From CAZWBR01 sp964404205 (lineage in GTDB: Bacteria; Bacteroidota; Bacteroidia; Bacteroidales; Prolixibacteraceae), in assembly GCA_964404205.1 (NCBI GenBank), contig CAYOJD010000001.1, positions 17,903 through 81,902 on the forward strand: DNA of 64,000 bases, written 5' to 3'. This document shows, one piece after another, positions 26,661 to 35,926 of this stretch. A program made the position numbers and the translations under genes. The first letter of the stretch is position 1. Each line of letters opens with the position of its first letter. The notes under the pieces are model-generated. The model did not search any database. It was not told the origin of the DNA and was given only the letters and a program-made list of their open reading frames with translations.

Positions 26661-28619
26661 ATGAGCTACCTTATTTTTGACAAGGACAAATTGGTCAACC
26701 TTGAATATTCTCTGAATCGCGAGAGTTTACGTACCAACAAAAGCGGGGCCTACTCGTCAACCACCCTTTCTGGGTGCAATACCCGTAAATATCACGGACT
26801 ATTGGTTGTACAGCTCGACGAACTGGATGGCGGAAAACATGTTTTGCTCTCATCGCTCGATGAAACAATCGTTCAGCACGATGCCGATTTCAATCTGGGT
26901 ATCCATAAATTTCCTGGCGATTTTTACGAGCCTAAAGGCCACAAGTACCTGCGAAACTTTGAATTCGACACCATTCCCAAATATACGTTCCGCGTAGGCG
27001 GTGTGATCCTGACAAAAACCAGATTGCTTGTTGAAAATGAAGATACCGTGATTGTAAAATATACGCTGGAAGAGGCGCACAGTCCGACACTGCTCCGATT
27101 TAAGCCATTTCTGGCATTTCGCAACGTGCATGCACTGAGCAAAGCTAACATGTATGCCAATACAAGGTTTCATCATGTAAAAAATGGCATCAAAATGAGC
27201 CTTTACGATGGTTATCCTGATTTACACATGCAGTTTTCGAAACCAGTCGATTTTGTACCGGTTCCCGACTGGTACCGCGATATCGAATACAGTAAAGAAC
27301 AGGAGCGCGGTTACGAGTTTCGTGAAGATCTTTTTGTTCCTGGCTATTTCGAATTGCCTATCGGGAAAGGCGAGTCAGTCTACTTTGTTGCTTCAACCAC
27401 TGAGCAAAAAACAACCGGACTAAAACAACGTTACGAAAACGAGAAAAAGAAACGTGTCCCCCGCGATTCGTTTAGCAATTGTTTGAAAAACGCGATTCGT
27501 CAATTTATTTGGGAGCGCCCCGATGGCAAAGATTTGATTGCCGGGTTTCCATGGTACGAGTCAATTACCCGTCAAACCATGTTTGCCCTTCCGGGCGTTC
27601 TAATGACCAACGGCGACCTAAAAACCTGTGAAGAGATAATGAAAACCAACCTTAAACGGTTGGACAAAGGCCTTCTGCCCAAATATTCAGGAGTTAAAAG
27701 TTTTTATGATACTGCCGATGCCCCATTGCTGGTTTTTGCAGCGATACAATCGTTTACCCACTACAAATCGCTGAAAGAGCTTTGGAAAAGCTACGCACCC
27801 GAGTTGAAGAACATACTCGAAAACTATCGAATTGGAACCCATTTCAATATAAAAATGAGTGAAAACGGACTAATTAATGCCAAATTCGATGGAGTAGCCC
27901 TTACCTGGATGGATGAATATATCGACGGCATCCCGGTAACACCAAGAGGCGGCATGACTGTCGAGATCAATGCTTTCTGGTACAACGCTGTTTGTTTTGC
28001 CCTCGAAATGGCCACTTCCGCAGGCGATAAAGCATTTGTTTCGGAATGGAAAATTTTGCCCGAATTGATCAAAGATTCTTTTCAGAAAACATTCTGGAGC
28101 GAAGAACGTGAATATCTGGCCGACTATGTTGATGGGAATTACAAAAACTGGGCGATTCGGCCCAATATGCTGGCAGCCACATTCCTTCCCTACTCTCCGC
28201 TCGATCGTGAGCAGAAAAAATCGATTATCAGCAAGGTACGAAATACGCTGTTGACCCCTCGTGGGTTGAGGACATTGGCCCCCGAAGATTCTGCCTACAA
28301 AGGCGAATGCGGATCTACGGCACGCGAACAGGCCGAAGCAGCTCATCAGGGAAGCGTTTATCCCTTCCTTATCTTCCCGTTCGTCAAATCTTATCTCGAT
28401 ATTCATAAAGCCGGAGGTTTATCATTCGTGAAAAATATTCTGAATGAATTTGAGCCCGTCATGTCAGACAATTGTATCGGCACAATCTCGGAATTTTACG
28501 AAGGAAACCCGCCATTTCACGCCCACGGCTCCATATCTCAAGCCTGGAATGTAAGTGGGATTATGAAATCGCTCGCGCTCATCGAAAAATTTGAAGAAGA
28601 GATCAATTCCAAAGCATAA
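26661..28619 (+). CDS. Glycogen debranching enzyme (amylo-alpha-1,6-glucosidase type)
   Basis: A 652-residue protein with an N-terminal bacterial debranching domain (SGAYSSTTLSGCNTRKYHGL) and a C-terminal (alpha/alpha)6-barrel (IAGFPWYESITRQTMFALPG, LTWMDEYIDG, GECGSTAREQAEAAHQGSVY). It removes the alpha-1,6 branches left by phosphorylase. The start is set at the ATG at 26661; a TTG three codons earlier is less likely. It opens a unit with the glycogen synthase (21 bp on) and the GH57 enzyme. No signal peptide, so cytosolic. Confidence 0.93.
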   Translation: MSYLIFDKDKLVNLEYSLNRESLRTNKSGAYSSTTLSGCNTRKYHGLLVVQLDELDGGKHVLLSSLDETIVQHDADFNLGIHKFPGDFYEPKGHKYLRNFEFDTIPKYTFRVGGVILTKTRLLVENEDTVIVKYTLEEAHSPTLLRFKPFLAFRNVHALSKANMYANTRFHHVKNGIKMSLYDGYPDLHMQFSKPVDFVPVPDWYRDIEYSKEQERGYEFREDLFVPGYFELPIGKGESVYFVASTTEQKTTGLKQRYENEKKKRVPRDSFSNCLKNAIRQFIWERPDGKDLIAGFPWYESITRQTMFALPGVLMTNGDLKTCEEIMKTNLKRLDKGLLPKYSGVKSFYDTADAPLLVFAAIQSFTHYKSLKELWKSYAPELKNILENYRIGTHFNIKMSENGLINAKFDGVALTWMDEYIDGIPVTPRGGMTVEINAFWYNAVCFALEMATSAGDKAFVSEWKILPELIKDSFQKTFWSEEREYLADYVDGNYKNWAIRPNMLAATFLPYSPLDREQKKSIISKVRNTLLTPRGLRTLAPEDSAYKGECGSTAREQAEAAHQGSVYPFLIFPFVKSYLDIHKAGGLSFVKNILNEFEPVMSDNCIGTISEFYEGNPPFHAHGSISQAWNVSGIMKSLALIEKFEEEINSKA

Positions 28620-28640
28620 ATCTATAACTGATATAACTCT

Positions 28641-29933
28641 ATGAAGGTACTAATGTTTGGATGGGAATTCCCTCCACATATCAGCGGCGGACTCGGAACT
28701 GCCAGTTTTGGCCTCACCAAAGGGCTGGCTGAATTTCCCGATGTCGACGTCCTTTTTGTCGTACCCAAAGCTTATGGCGATGAAGACACAACTGCCGTAA
28801 AAACCATCATTGGTGCAAACGACATTACCATCACACGCCGAACAATCAATATTCAGGATTCGGATAACCATTTCGATTACATGGAGGTCGAATCAAGCCT
28901 GTTGCCCTATTCATCGCCCGAAGAGTTTTGGAAACTGACACAGGAACGCGTTTCATCTCAAACCCGCTTTATTCAAACTGATGCTCAGGGTAAGATACCA
29001 TTTAGCGGCAAATATGGCGAAAACCTTCTCGAAGAGATATCCAACTATGCCGTTGTAGCCGAATACATCGGGCGCGAATACGACTTCGATGTTATCCATG
29101 CGCACGACTGGCTGGCTTATCCTGCCGGGATTGCAGCCAAGCGTGTCAGTGGCAAACCTCTTGTCATTCATGTTCATGCCACCGATTTCGACCGTAGTGG
29201 AGGGAGCGTCAACCCCAAAGTATACGCCATCGAACGCGAAGGAATGGAGGTTGCCGATCAGATCATCACCGTTAGCAACTTGACAAAGAAGATTGTTATC
29301 GAAAAGTATGGCATCGATCCGGCAAAAATAACGACGGTTTACAATGCCGTTGAACCCATTCAGGAAAAAGAACGTGTTCCGGCACCCAAAGGAATCAACG
29401 AAAAGATAGTCACCTTTTTAGGCCGAATCACGATGCAGAAAGGCCCTGAATATTTTATAGAAGCGGCTTACCAAGTACTTAAAAGAACAGACAATGTCAG
29501 GTTTGTAATGGCTGGCAGCGGCGATATGATGGAAAAAATGATCCGACGGGCAGCCTATCTGGGCATTACCAATAAATTTCATTTTACCGGATTCCTGAAA
29601 GGAGACGATGTTTTCGACATGTTCCGGATGAGCGATGTTTATGTAATGCCATCTGTTTCAGAACCATTTGGAATTTCGCCACTCGAAGCCATGATGACCG
29701 ATGTTCCGGTTATCATATCCAAACAATCGGGCGTAGCCGAAATTCTGACCCATGCCATAAAAGTCGATTTTTGGGACATCAATGCTATGGCAGATGCCAT
29801 CTACGGGATCATCAAATATCCGGCACTGCCCGAAATGTTCAAGAAATTTGGCCGTGTCGAAGTCGATAGCCTGCAATGGAAGCAGTCAGCCCGCGAAGTG
29901 CGCGATGTCTATTTAAAAGCTTTGAAACAATAA
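28641..29933 (+). CDS. Glycogen/starch synthase-like glycosyltransferase
   Basis: A 430-residue GT-B enzyme that begins with the starch-synthase pattern MFGWEFPPHISGGLGTASFG, has the middle stretch HAHDWLAYPAGIAAKRVSGK, and the donor site VMPSVSEPFGISPLEAM. Its closest relatives by feature are the Bacteroidota glycogen synthases found beside the debranching enzyme and GH57. It probably extends an alpha-1,4-glucan from a nucleotide sugar; whether ADP- or UDP-glucose cannot be told. No glgC or glgB gene is in the window. Confidence 0.88.
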   Translation: MKVLMFGWEFPPHISGGLGTASFGLTKGLAEFPDVDVLFVVPKAYGDEDTTAVKTIIGANDITITRRTINIQDSDNHFDYMEVESSLLPYSSPEEFWKLTQERVSSQTRFIQTDAQGKIPFSGKYGENLLEEISNYAVVAEYIGREYDFDVIHAHDWLAYPAGIAAKRVSGKPLVIHVHATDFDRSGGSVNPKVYAIEREGMEVADQIITVSNLTKKIVIEKYGIDPAKITTVYNAVEPIQEKERVPAPKGINEKIVTFLGRITMQKGPEYFIEAAYQVLKRTDNVRFVMAGSGDMMEKMIRRAAYLGITNKFHFTGFLKGDDVFDMFRMSDVYVMPSVSEPFGISPLEAMMTDVPVIISKQSGVAEILTHAIKVDFWDINAMADAIYGIIKYPALPEMFKKFGRVEVDSLQWKQSAREVRDVYLKALKQ

Positions 29934-29951
29934 TAAAAAACATATCCAGCC

Positions 29952-31331
29952 ATGAAATCAGTTTGTTTAAACTTTCAGGTTCATCAACCTTTTCGTTACC
30001 GTAAATACCGTTTTTTCGATATTGGCAACGATGCCTATTATTACGACGATTATGCCAACGAAACCATCATGCGGAAACTGGCCGTCAATTGCTATTTACC
30101 GGCCAACAAAATAATTCTTGACCAAATCAAGAAAAACAAAGGCAAATTCAAGGTCTCCTATTCAATCTCTGGAATAGCACTCGATCAGTTTAAGCTTTAT
30201 GCACCCGAAGTTATCGACTCGTTTGCGCAACTTGCGGCAACCGGCCATGTTGAATTTGTTTCGGAAACCTACTCCAATTCGCTGGTGTCGCTGTCCGACG
30301 AACAACTCTTTAGGGAACAGGTCGAAGCACACGACAAGTTGATAGAACAACTCTTCGGCCAAAAACCGAAAGTATTCAGAAATACAGAATTGATTTATTC
30401 CGACGAATTGGGAGATTTGATTTACCGGATGGGATTCGAAACCATTATGACCGAAGGGGCCAAACATATTCTTGGATGGAAAAGCCCGAACTACATATAC
30501 TGCAATGCACTTAACCCCAGGCAAAAAGTTCTGATGCGCAATTACCGCTTCAGCGACGATTTGTCATTCAGGTTTTCAAATCCGGCATGGAACGAATACC
30601 CACTCACGGCCGATAAGTTTGCCGGTTGGATGACCAGTACCCCCGAGAATGAAGATGTAATCAATATTTTCATCAACTACGACACTTTTGGCGAGGTACA
30701 ACCTAAACGCTCCGGAATTTTCGATTTCCTGAATGCTCTGCCCGGCGCAGTACTGAAAACCGGCAAGCTGGCTTTTGTCACCCCATCAGAAGCAGCCAAA
30801 AACTTCCAGCCCATTTCAGCCATGCATGTCCTTCACCCCATTTCGTGGGCTGACGAAGAACGCGACCTCTCGGCCTGGCTCGGAAACGAACTGCAAAAAG
30901 AGGCCTTCAATAACCTTTACGCACTGAAAGATCAGATTAAAAACTGCCAAAACGAGGTATTGCTGAAAGACTGGAACTACCTGCAGGCCAACAACCATCT
31001 TTATTACATGTGTACCAAGTTTTTCTCCGATGGCGAAGTGCACAAGTACTACAATCCTTACACAAGCCCCTACGAAGCATTCATCAATTACATGAATGTT
31101 TTAAGCGATTTCACCATCCGGCTAAACAATGAAGTTCCCAAGAATGAAACCCAGCAGGAGATTTCGAAGTTAAAGGAGATGATAGAAATCAAAACCAAAA
31201 AATTGGAAGAACGGGAACAGGAACTGAAGAAATTAAAAAAAGAGATAAACTCATCAGCAAGTACTGAGGCCTCGACAAAGAAAACGGCCCCCAAACGCAG
31301 TGCCAAATCCGGAACAGCAAAGAGTGCCTGA
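29952..31331 (+). CDS. Glycoside hydrolase family 57 (alpha-amylase/4-alpha-glucanotransferase-like)
   Basis: A 459-residue cytosolic enzyme. The GH57 signatures are present: HQPFR at 11-15, FRNTELIYSDE with the nucleophile candidate E146, and INYDTFGEV with the acid/base candidate D244. Residues from about 395 on form a charged coiled coil (KLKEMIEIKTKKLEEREQ), then a Ser/Thr/Lys-rich tail ending TAKSA. It is 18 bp after the glycogen synthase. It could be an amylase or a transferase that remodels glycogen. The low-complexity tail is not part of the catalytic fold. Confidence 0.9.
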   Translation: MKSVCLNFQVHQPFRYRKYRFFDIGNDAYYYDDYANETIMRKLAVNCYLPANKIILDQIKKNKGKFKVSYSISGIALDQFKLYAPEVIDSFAQLAATGHVEFVSETYSNSLVSLSDEQLFREQVEAHDKLIEQLFGQKPKVFRNTELIYSDELGDLIYRMGFETIMTEGAKHILGWKSPNYIYCNALNPRQKVLMRNYRFSDDLSFRFSNPAWNEYPLTADKFAGWMTSTPENEDVINIFINYDTFGEVQPKRSGIFDFLNALPGAVLKTGKLAFVTPSEAAKNFQPISAMHVLHPISWADEERDLSAWLGNELQKEAFNNLYALKDQIKNCQNEVLLKDWNYLQANNHLYYMCTKFFSDGEVHKYYNPYTSPYEAFINYMNVLSDFTIRLNNEVPKNETQQEISKLKEMIEIKTKKLEEREQELKKLKKEINSSASTEASTKKTAPKRSAKSGTAKSA

Positions 31332-31435
31332 TGGCGTATCTTAACTATTTGTTAATGAAACATTAAAATTATTTGAATTTTATTCTCATTCCAATTCTGT
31401 TTAACAACATAAGGTAGATTACACTCCGAAAAGGG

Positions 31436-31443
31436 TACATTTG
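31436..31443 (+). promoter_or_regulatory. Putative -7 box upstream of the phosphorylase gene
   Basis: TACATTTG matches TAnnTTTG and lies 56 bp before the phosphorylase ATG, within a 167-bp gap after the GH57 gene. No matching -33 box. It suggests the phosphorylase can be transcribed on its own. Confidence 0.45.
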
Positions 31444-31498
31444 CGGAATGTGATAAGGGTAAATTGTACACTATCCGGCCACAGTAAAAAATAAAACA

Positions 31499-34093
31499 AT
31501 GGAAATAAAGGATTTAAATAGCGCACATTTGACTGAAAGCAGCAATCCCATCTGGAAAAAGATAATTGTCGAATCGACAATGCCCAAAGAATTGACCCCG
31601 TTGCGCGAAATATCCCGCAACCTATGGTGGGTATGGAGCCCCGAAGCACGTGCCCTTTTCAACGAAATTGATCCTGAAATATGGGAAGAATGTCAGCACA
31701 ACCCAATCATTCTGCTCGAACAGACCAGTCTTGAGCGTTTCGAAACCCTGAAATCGGACGAGTCGTTTGTCCTTCGGATGAAAACAGTCGAAAGCCAGTT
31801 GCGCAAATACCTGAAAGAACGGGTTAAACTTCTTGGCCCGAAGATTGCCTATTTCAGCATGGAGTTTGGGCTTCATTCAAGCCTGAAGATCTACTCCGGC
31901 GGGCTTGGCGTGCTGGCTGGCGATTTCCTGAAAGAGGCCAGCGACTCGAAAGTCGACATGACAGGTGTAGGCCTGCTCTACCGCTACGGCTATTTCAAAC
32001 AAGTTATTTCGAACAGCGGAGAACAGATTGCCCACTATGATGCAGAACATTTCTCTAAACTTCCGATCCAGCCGGTGCTTGATAAAAATGGCGACTGGAT
32101 AACCGTTTCGGTCGACCTTCCCGGAAGAACCGTCTTTATACATGTTTGGGTCGTCAACGTAGGGAATGTCAAACTCTATCTGTTGGATACCGATTTCGAT
32201 GCCAACCAGGAACAGGATCGTTTTATCACCCATCATCTTTACGGCGGCGACAACGAAAACCGCTTGAAACAGGAAATTGTTTTAGGTCTTGGCGGTATCA
32301 GAGCGCTCGAAAAAATTGGAGTGCAATCCGATATCTATCACTGTAATGAGGGTCATGCTGCTTTTATCAGCCTCGAGCGCATCTGGAACCTTATCAGCCA
32401 AAAGGAGCTCAACTTTGCCGAGGCTAAAGAGATGGTAAGGGCCTCAACCCTCTTCACCACGCACACTCCCGTGCCTGCCGGCCACGATGCTTTCCCCGAT
32501 GATTTATTCAAACTGTATATGGGTAAAATGGCCGACAGATTGGAAATATCGCAATCCGATTTGCTTATACTTGGTAAGGCAAGTGCTTCAGAAGGTAAGT
32601 TCAATATGAGCTATCTGGCGGCCAATCTTTCTCAGGAGATAAACGGCGTTAGTAAACTTCACGGCGATGTAAGCAAAGAACTGTTGTCTGATCTCTACAA
32701 AGGATTTATGCCTGAAGAGCTCGAAAATATTGGTTATGTTACCAATGGGGTACACTACCCTACCTGGGCAGCCACCGAATGGAAAGAGATTCACGATAAC
32801 TGCCTTGACTCGGAAGAACTTGCAACCGACATCCACGATTATGATGCCGATTCGGAAATGCGGGCGTGGAGAAATATATACAAAGTTCAGGATAAGCTTA
32901 TATGGGAAACCAAGTCGAAATTGCGCGAAAAAATGATCGAATTTATCAAACAGCGATCGACAGATACCCACATTCTTCGAAACGAGAACCCCAAATATAT
33001 CGCGGAAGTGTTTTCCAAAATCAATCCGAAAGCATTGACCATTGGCTTTGCCCGCCGTTTTGCAACCTATAAGCGTGCCCATCTGCTCTTCCGCGACCTG
33101 GCCCGTCTCTCCAGAATTGTCAATAATCCCGACAAGCCGGTTCAATTTCTCTTTGCCGGGAAAGCACATCCGGCTGATAAAGCAGGCCAGGATTTGATAA
33201 AATATATTATTGACATTTCGAAGCGCCCTGAATTCATCGGCAAAATCCTCTTTATCCACAACTACGACATGAATATCGGTAAGATGCTGGTGCAGGGTTG
33301 CGATGTATGGATGAACACACCCACCCGACCGTTGGAAGCCTCTGGGACTTCGGGCGAAAAAGGGGTGATGAACGGCACTTTGCATTTCTCTGTCCTCGAC
33401 GGCTGGTGGGTCGAAGGATACAAACAGGATGCAGGGTGGGCCTTACCGCTCGAACAGTCGTTCGATATCCAGGAGCTTCAGGATGAACTGGATGCCGAAG
33501 CCATATACAGTATCCTCGAAAATGAAATCGTTCCGGCTTATTACTACCGCAACGACAAAAACATCCCGGTACTTTGGGTCGACTTTATCAAAAATACTTT
33601 TGCTGAAGTGGCACCGCAGTTTACCACCAAGAGGATGATGAAAGACTATTTCCAACGCTATTATATCCCTCAGGCTGAACGTACGGAAAAGTTGAAAGCC
33701 AATGGTTACACAAAAGCCAAAGAGATTGCAAAATGGAAGCAGAAGGTGTTGAACGTTTGGGAGCAAATTGAGGTCGTGAATGTTAATCTTTCCGATGGGA
33801 TTACCAATACCTATAAAATGGGACAGGAATATCCATCGCGCATAACACTCGATATTAAAGAGTTGAAAGCAGAGGAAATTGGAGTTGAACTAATTTTGGT
33901 TACCGGCGACGACCAACCCGAGTTTGTACAGCGGTTCGAGTTTTCGCCTGAAAAAACTGAAAATGGGTTAACCCACTATTCACTCGACCTGAAACTCACC
34001 AAACCAGGTTCATACAATTATGGATTGCGCATTTTTGCCAAACATCCCGAATTGCCCAACCGTCAGGATTTCAAATATCTGAAATGGGTATAA
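31499..34093 (+). CDS. glgP: Alpha-glucan (glycogen) phosphorylase, GT35
   Basis: An 864-residue phosphorylase that releases glucose-1-phosphate from glycogen. It has the N-terminal helical DUF3417 domain (LREISRNLWWVWSPEA) seen in the bacterial/archaeal branch, then AYFSMEFGLHSSLKIYSGGLG, and the PLP-lysine motif EASGTSGEKGVMNG with K621. A C-terminal extra domain of about 100 residues follows the catalytic part. It completes a full breakdown set with the debranching enzyme. A strong hairpin follows 15 bp after the stop. Confidence 0.95.
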   Translation: MEIKDLNSAHLTESSNPIWKKIIVESTMPKELTPLREISRNLWWVWSPEARALFNEIDPEIWEECQHNPIILLEQTSLERFETLKSDESFVLRMKTVESQLRKYLKERVKLLGPKIAYFSMEFGLHSSLKIYSGGLGVLAGDFLKEASDSKVDMTGVGLLYRYGYFKQVISNSGEQIAHYDAEHFSKLPIQPVLDKNGDWITVSVDLPGRTVFIHVWVVNVGNVKLYLLDTDFDANQEQDRFITHHLYGGDNENRLKQEIVLGLGGIRALEKIGVQSDIYHCNEGHAAFISLERIWNLISQKELNFAEAKEMVRASTLFTTHTPVPAGHDAFPDDLFKLYMGKMADRLEISQSDLLILGKASASEGKFNMSYLAANLSQEINGVSKLHGDVSKELLSDLYKGFMPEELENIGYVTNGVHYPTWAATEWKEIHDNCLDSEELATDIHDYDADSEMRAWRNIYKVQDKLIWETKSKLREKMIEFIKQRSTDTHILRNENPKYIAEVFSKINPKALTIGFARRFATYKRAHLLFRDLARLSRIVNNPDKPVQFLFAGKAHPADKAGQDLIKYIIDISKRPEFIGKILFIHNYDMNIGKMLVQGCDVWMNTPTRPLEASGTSGEKGVMNGTLHFSVLDGWWVEGYKQDAGWALPLEQSFDIQELQDELDAEAIYSILENEIVPAYYYRNDKNIPVLWVDFIKNTFAEVAPQFTTKRMMKDYFQRYYIPQAERTEKLKANGYTKAKEIAKWKQKVLNVWEQIEVVNVNLSDGITNTYKMGQEYPSRITLDIKELKAEEIGVELILVTGDDQPEFVQRFEFSPEKTENGLTHYSLDLKLTKPGSYNYGLRIFAKHPELPNRQDFKYLKWV

Positions 34094-34107
34094 CCGTGAT
34101 GAACAAT

Positions 34108-34153
34108 GATAACAAAGGGGCGGAAATTTAGTTTTTTCCGCCCCTTTGTTATC
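34108..34153. terminator. Bidirectional terminator between glgP and a response regulator
   Basis: GATAACAAAGGGGCGGAAA and its reverse complement form a near-perfect hairpin of about 18 bp with A- and T-rich flanks. It sits between convergent genes ending at 34093 and 34168, so it can serve both strands. Confidence 0.85.
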
Positions 34154-34167
34154 GCTGAGATATTTGC

Positions 34168-34923
34168 CTATAACTTATTGTTCAGAATCTTATTCAATAA
34201 ATCTTCTTTGTGCTTTGGCGAAACTTTAAGCTGTTCGCCCGTTTTCAGTTCTACCATTCCACCATTCGACTTGAGATAACGCACAACGTTTACAATATTG
34301 ACCAAATGGCTTCGGTGAATCCTCACAAAACCAAGAGGTACGAGCAGGTTTTCGAATTCGAGCAATGTCCGGCTCACAACTTTTGCCTCTGCGTCACGGA
34401 AGATAATCTTCGTATAGTTTCGCATCCCTTCGCAGCGAACAATATCGTTGACACGTATGATGGCAAAGCCATTCTGCTCAGGTAATGCAATGGTTTTAGG
34501 CCCATCATCGGGAACCGACAACAAATTTTCTTTCAGAGATTTCACACTTCCCTTATTTTCAATTTTCTTTATCTGCGGAATCCTGGAAATAGCCTTCGAC
34601 AGCTCGTCAATATTAAGTGGCTTAACAATATAGTCAAATGCAGAGTATTTAAAAGCCTTGATGGCATATTCACTGTAAGCGGTAATGAAAATGATTTTAA
34701 AGTCGACCTTTTTGACTTTGTCCAACAAATCGAACCCCGTTCCGTCAGGAAGGCTGATGTCGAGTAAAACAAGTTCGGGTTCAGTCTTTTCAATCAGATC
34801 AACACCTTCCTGAACTGAAGCCGCCTCGCCAACCAAATCGATATTATTCAAAAATTTCTCAAGCAATTCCTTAAGTATCATTCTTGAAACATAATCGTCG
34901 TCAATTATAACCGTTTTTAACAT
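34168..34923 (-). CDS. LytTR-family response regulator
   Basis: A protein of about 251 residues from the ATG at 34923 (an ATG at 34938 would add five). The receiver domain starts LKTVIIDDDYVSRM, has the phospho-acceptor Asp in LVLLDISLPDGTGFD and the conserved KPL loop (FDYIVKPLNIDEL). The C-terminal LytTR DNA-binding domain is seen as RCEGMRNYTKIIF and LVPLGFVRIHRSHLVN. No histidine kinase lies next to it, so its sensor is elsewhere. Target genes cannot be predicted; nearness to the glycogen genes is only suggestive. Confidence 0.93.
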   Translation of the reverse strand: MLKTVIIDDDYVSRMILKELLEKFLNNIDLVGEAASVQEGVDLIEKTEPELVLLDISLPDGTGFDLLDKVKKVDFKIIFITAYSEYAIKAFKYSAFDYIVKPLNIDELSKAISRIPQIKKIENKGSVKSLKENLLSVPDDGPKTIALPEQNGFAIIRVNDIVRCEGMRNYTKIIFRDAEAKVVSRTLLEFENLLVPLGFVRIHRSHLVNIVNVVRYLKSNGGMVELKTGEQLKVSPKHKEDLLNKILNNKL

Positions 34924-34954
34924 AGTGCATATTTTCAAACTACCATTCGACCCC

Positions 34955-34962
34955 CAAAATTA
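34955..34962 (-). promoter_or_regulatory. Putative -7 box of the LytTR regulator promoter
   Basis: On the minus strand TAATTTTG matches TAnnTTTG, about 32 bp before the ATG. No clear -33 box. The rest of the 34924-35184 gap is A+T-rich and shows nothing else I can name. Confidence 0.4.
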
Positions 34963-35184
34963 GTAAACATAAACATTTTGATGTCATGCTTTTGTACCTA
35001 TGTAACAAACTGTTCAAAAAAATGATTGAATCTTTTGCATTTTTTTTGAAATTTATTCGGAATTAATAAAAATAAGGCAATAAAGGGTTGGCAAAACAGC
35101 ATTCCTCAGCCCTGCTCGTTTAGCTGTGATACAGGTTAATGATTCAAATTTCATCTAATTTTCCCATCTTTGCGAAAAAAGGAG

Positions 35185-35908
35185 ATGGCAACAATCTTAA
35201 ATATTGATACCTCAACAGAAGTCTGTTCTGTCTCGCTGGGAAAGGATGGAATTTCTGTCGCCCTTCGCGAAGATCATGCTGGAAAGAACCACGCCATGCA
35301 ACTCACCCTTTTTATCGATGAGCTTCTTCAACAAAAGGGAATATCAATGCACGACATTGATGCCGTTGCCGTTTCGGGCGGACCGGGTTCGTACACCGGT
35401 TTGCGCATCGGTGTATCAACAGCCAAAGGAATTTGCTATGCATCCGGAAAGCCGCTGATAGCCATTCCTTCGCTCGAAGCCATGGCCCACCATGTGATTT
35501 CCAATTCTGCCCGATACCATCTTCCGGATGAAGCATCAATGCTCTTTTGCCCAATGATTGATGCCCGCAGAATGGAAGTTTACACCGCAGTTTATAACGC
35601 CAAAGGAGAGCAAATCCAAAAAATCAGCGCCGACATCATCGACCATCAATCGTTCGAAGAGCAGCTGAAAACAGATAAAGTGGCCTTTTTTGGAAACGGT
35701 TCAGCCAAGTGCAGCAGCCATTGGTCACGAGAACGCCCTCTTCGTAGCCGATGTACATACTTCTGCCGCTTACATCGCCCCACTGGCCGAAAAAGCTTAT
35801 TCCGAAAAAAGGTTTGTCGATACAGCCTATTACGAACCCTATTATCTGAAAGATTTTGTAGCCACCGTTCCCACCAAAAATATTATCCATACAGGCCAGA
35901 ACCTGTAA
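35185..35908 (+). pseudogene. tsaB: tRNA N6-threonylcarbamoyladenosine protein TsaB, frame broken
   Basis: TsaB partners TsaD in making t6A on tRNAs and is normally essential. The N-terminal frame from the ATG at 35185 has ILNIDTSTEVCSVSLG, AVSGGPGSYTGLRIGVS and CPMIDARRMEVYTAVY. Near 35712, after FFGNGSAKC, homology switches to another frame: HENALFVADVH, LAEKAYSEKRFVDTAYYEPY and LKDFVATVP, stopping at 35908. Inserting two bases (as AA) after 35712 would restore a KCKAAIGHENALF reading, which fits the family better than any one-base change. Because the gene is expected to be essential, an assembly error is more likely than true loss. The old frame runs on to 35976 across the next gene as nonsense. 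Confidence 0.88.
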
Positions 35909-35926
35909 TAACGGAGCAACCACCTG

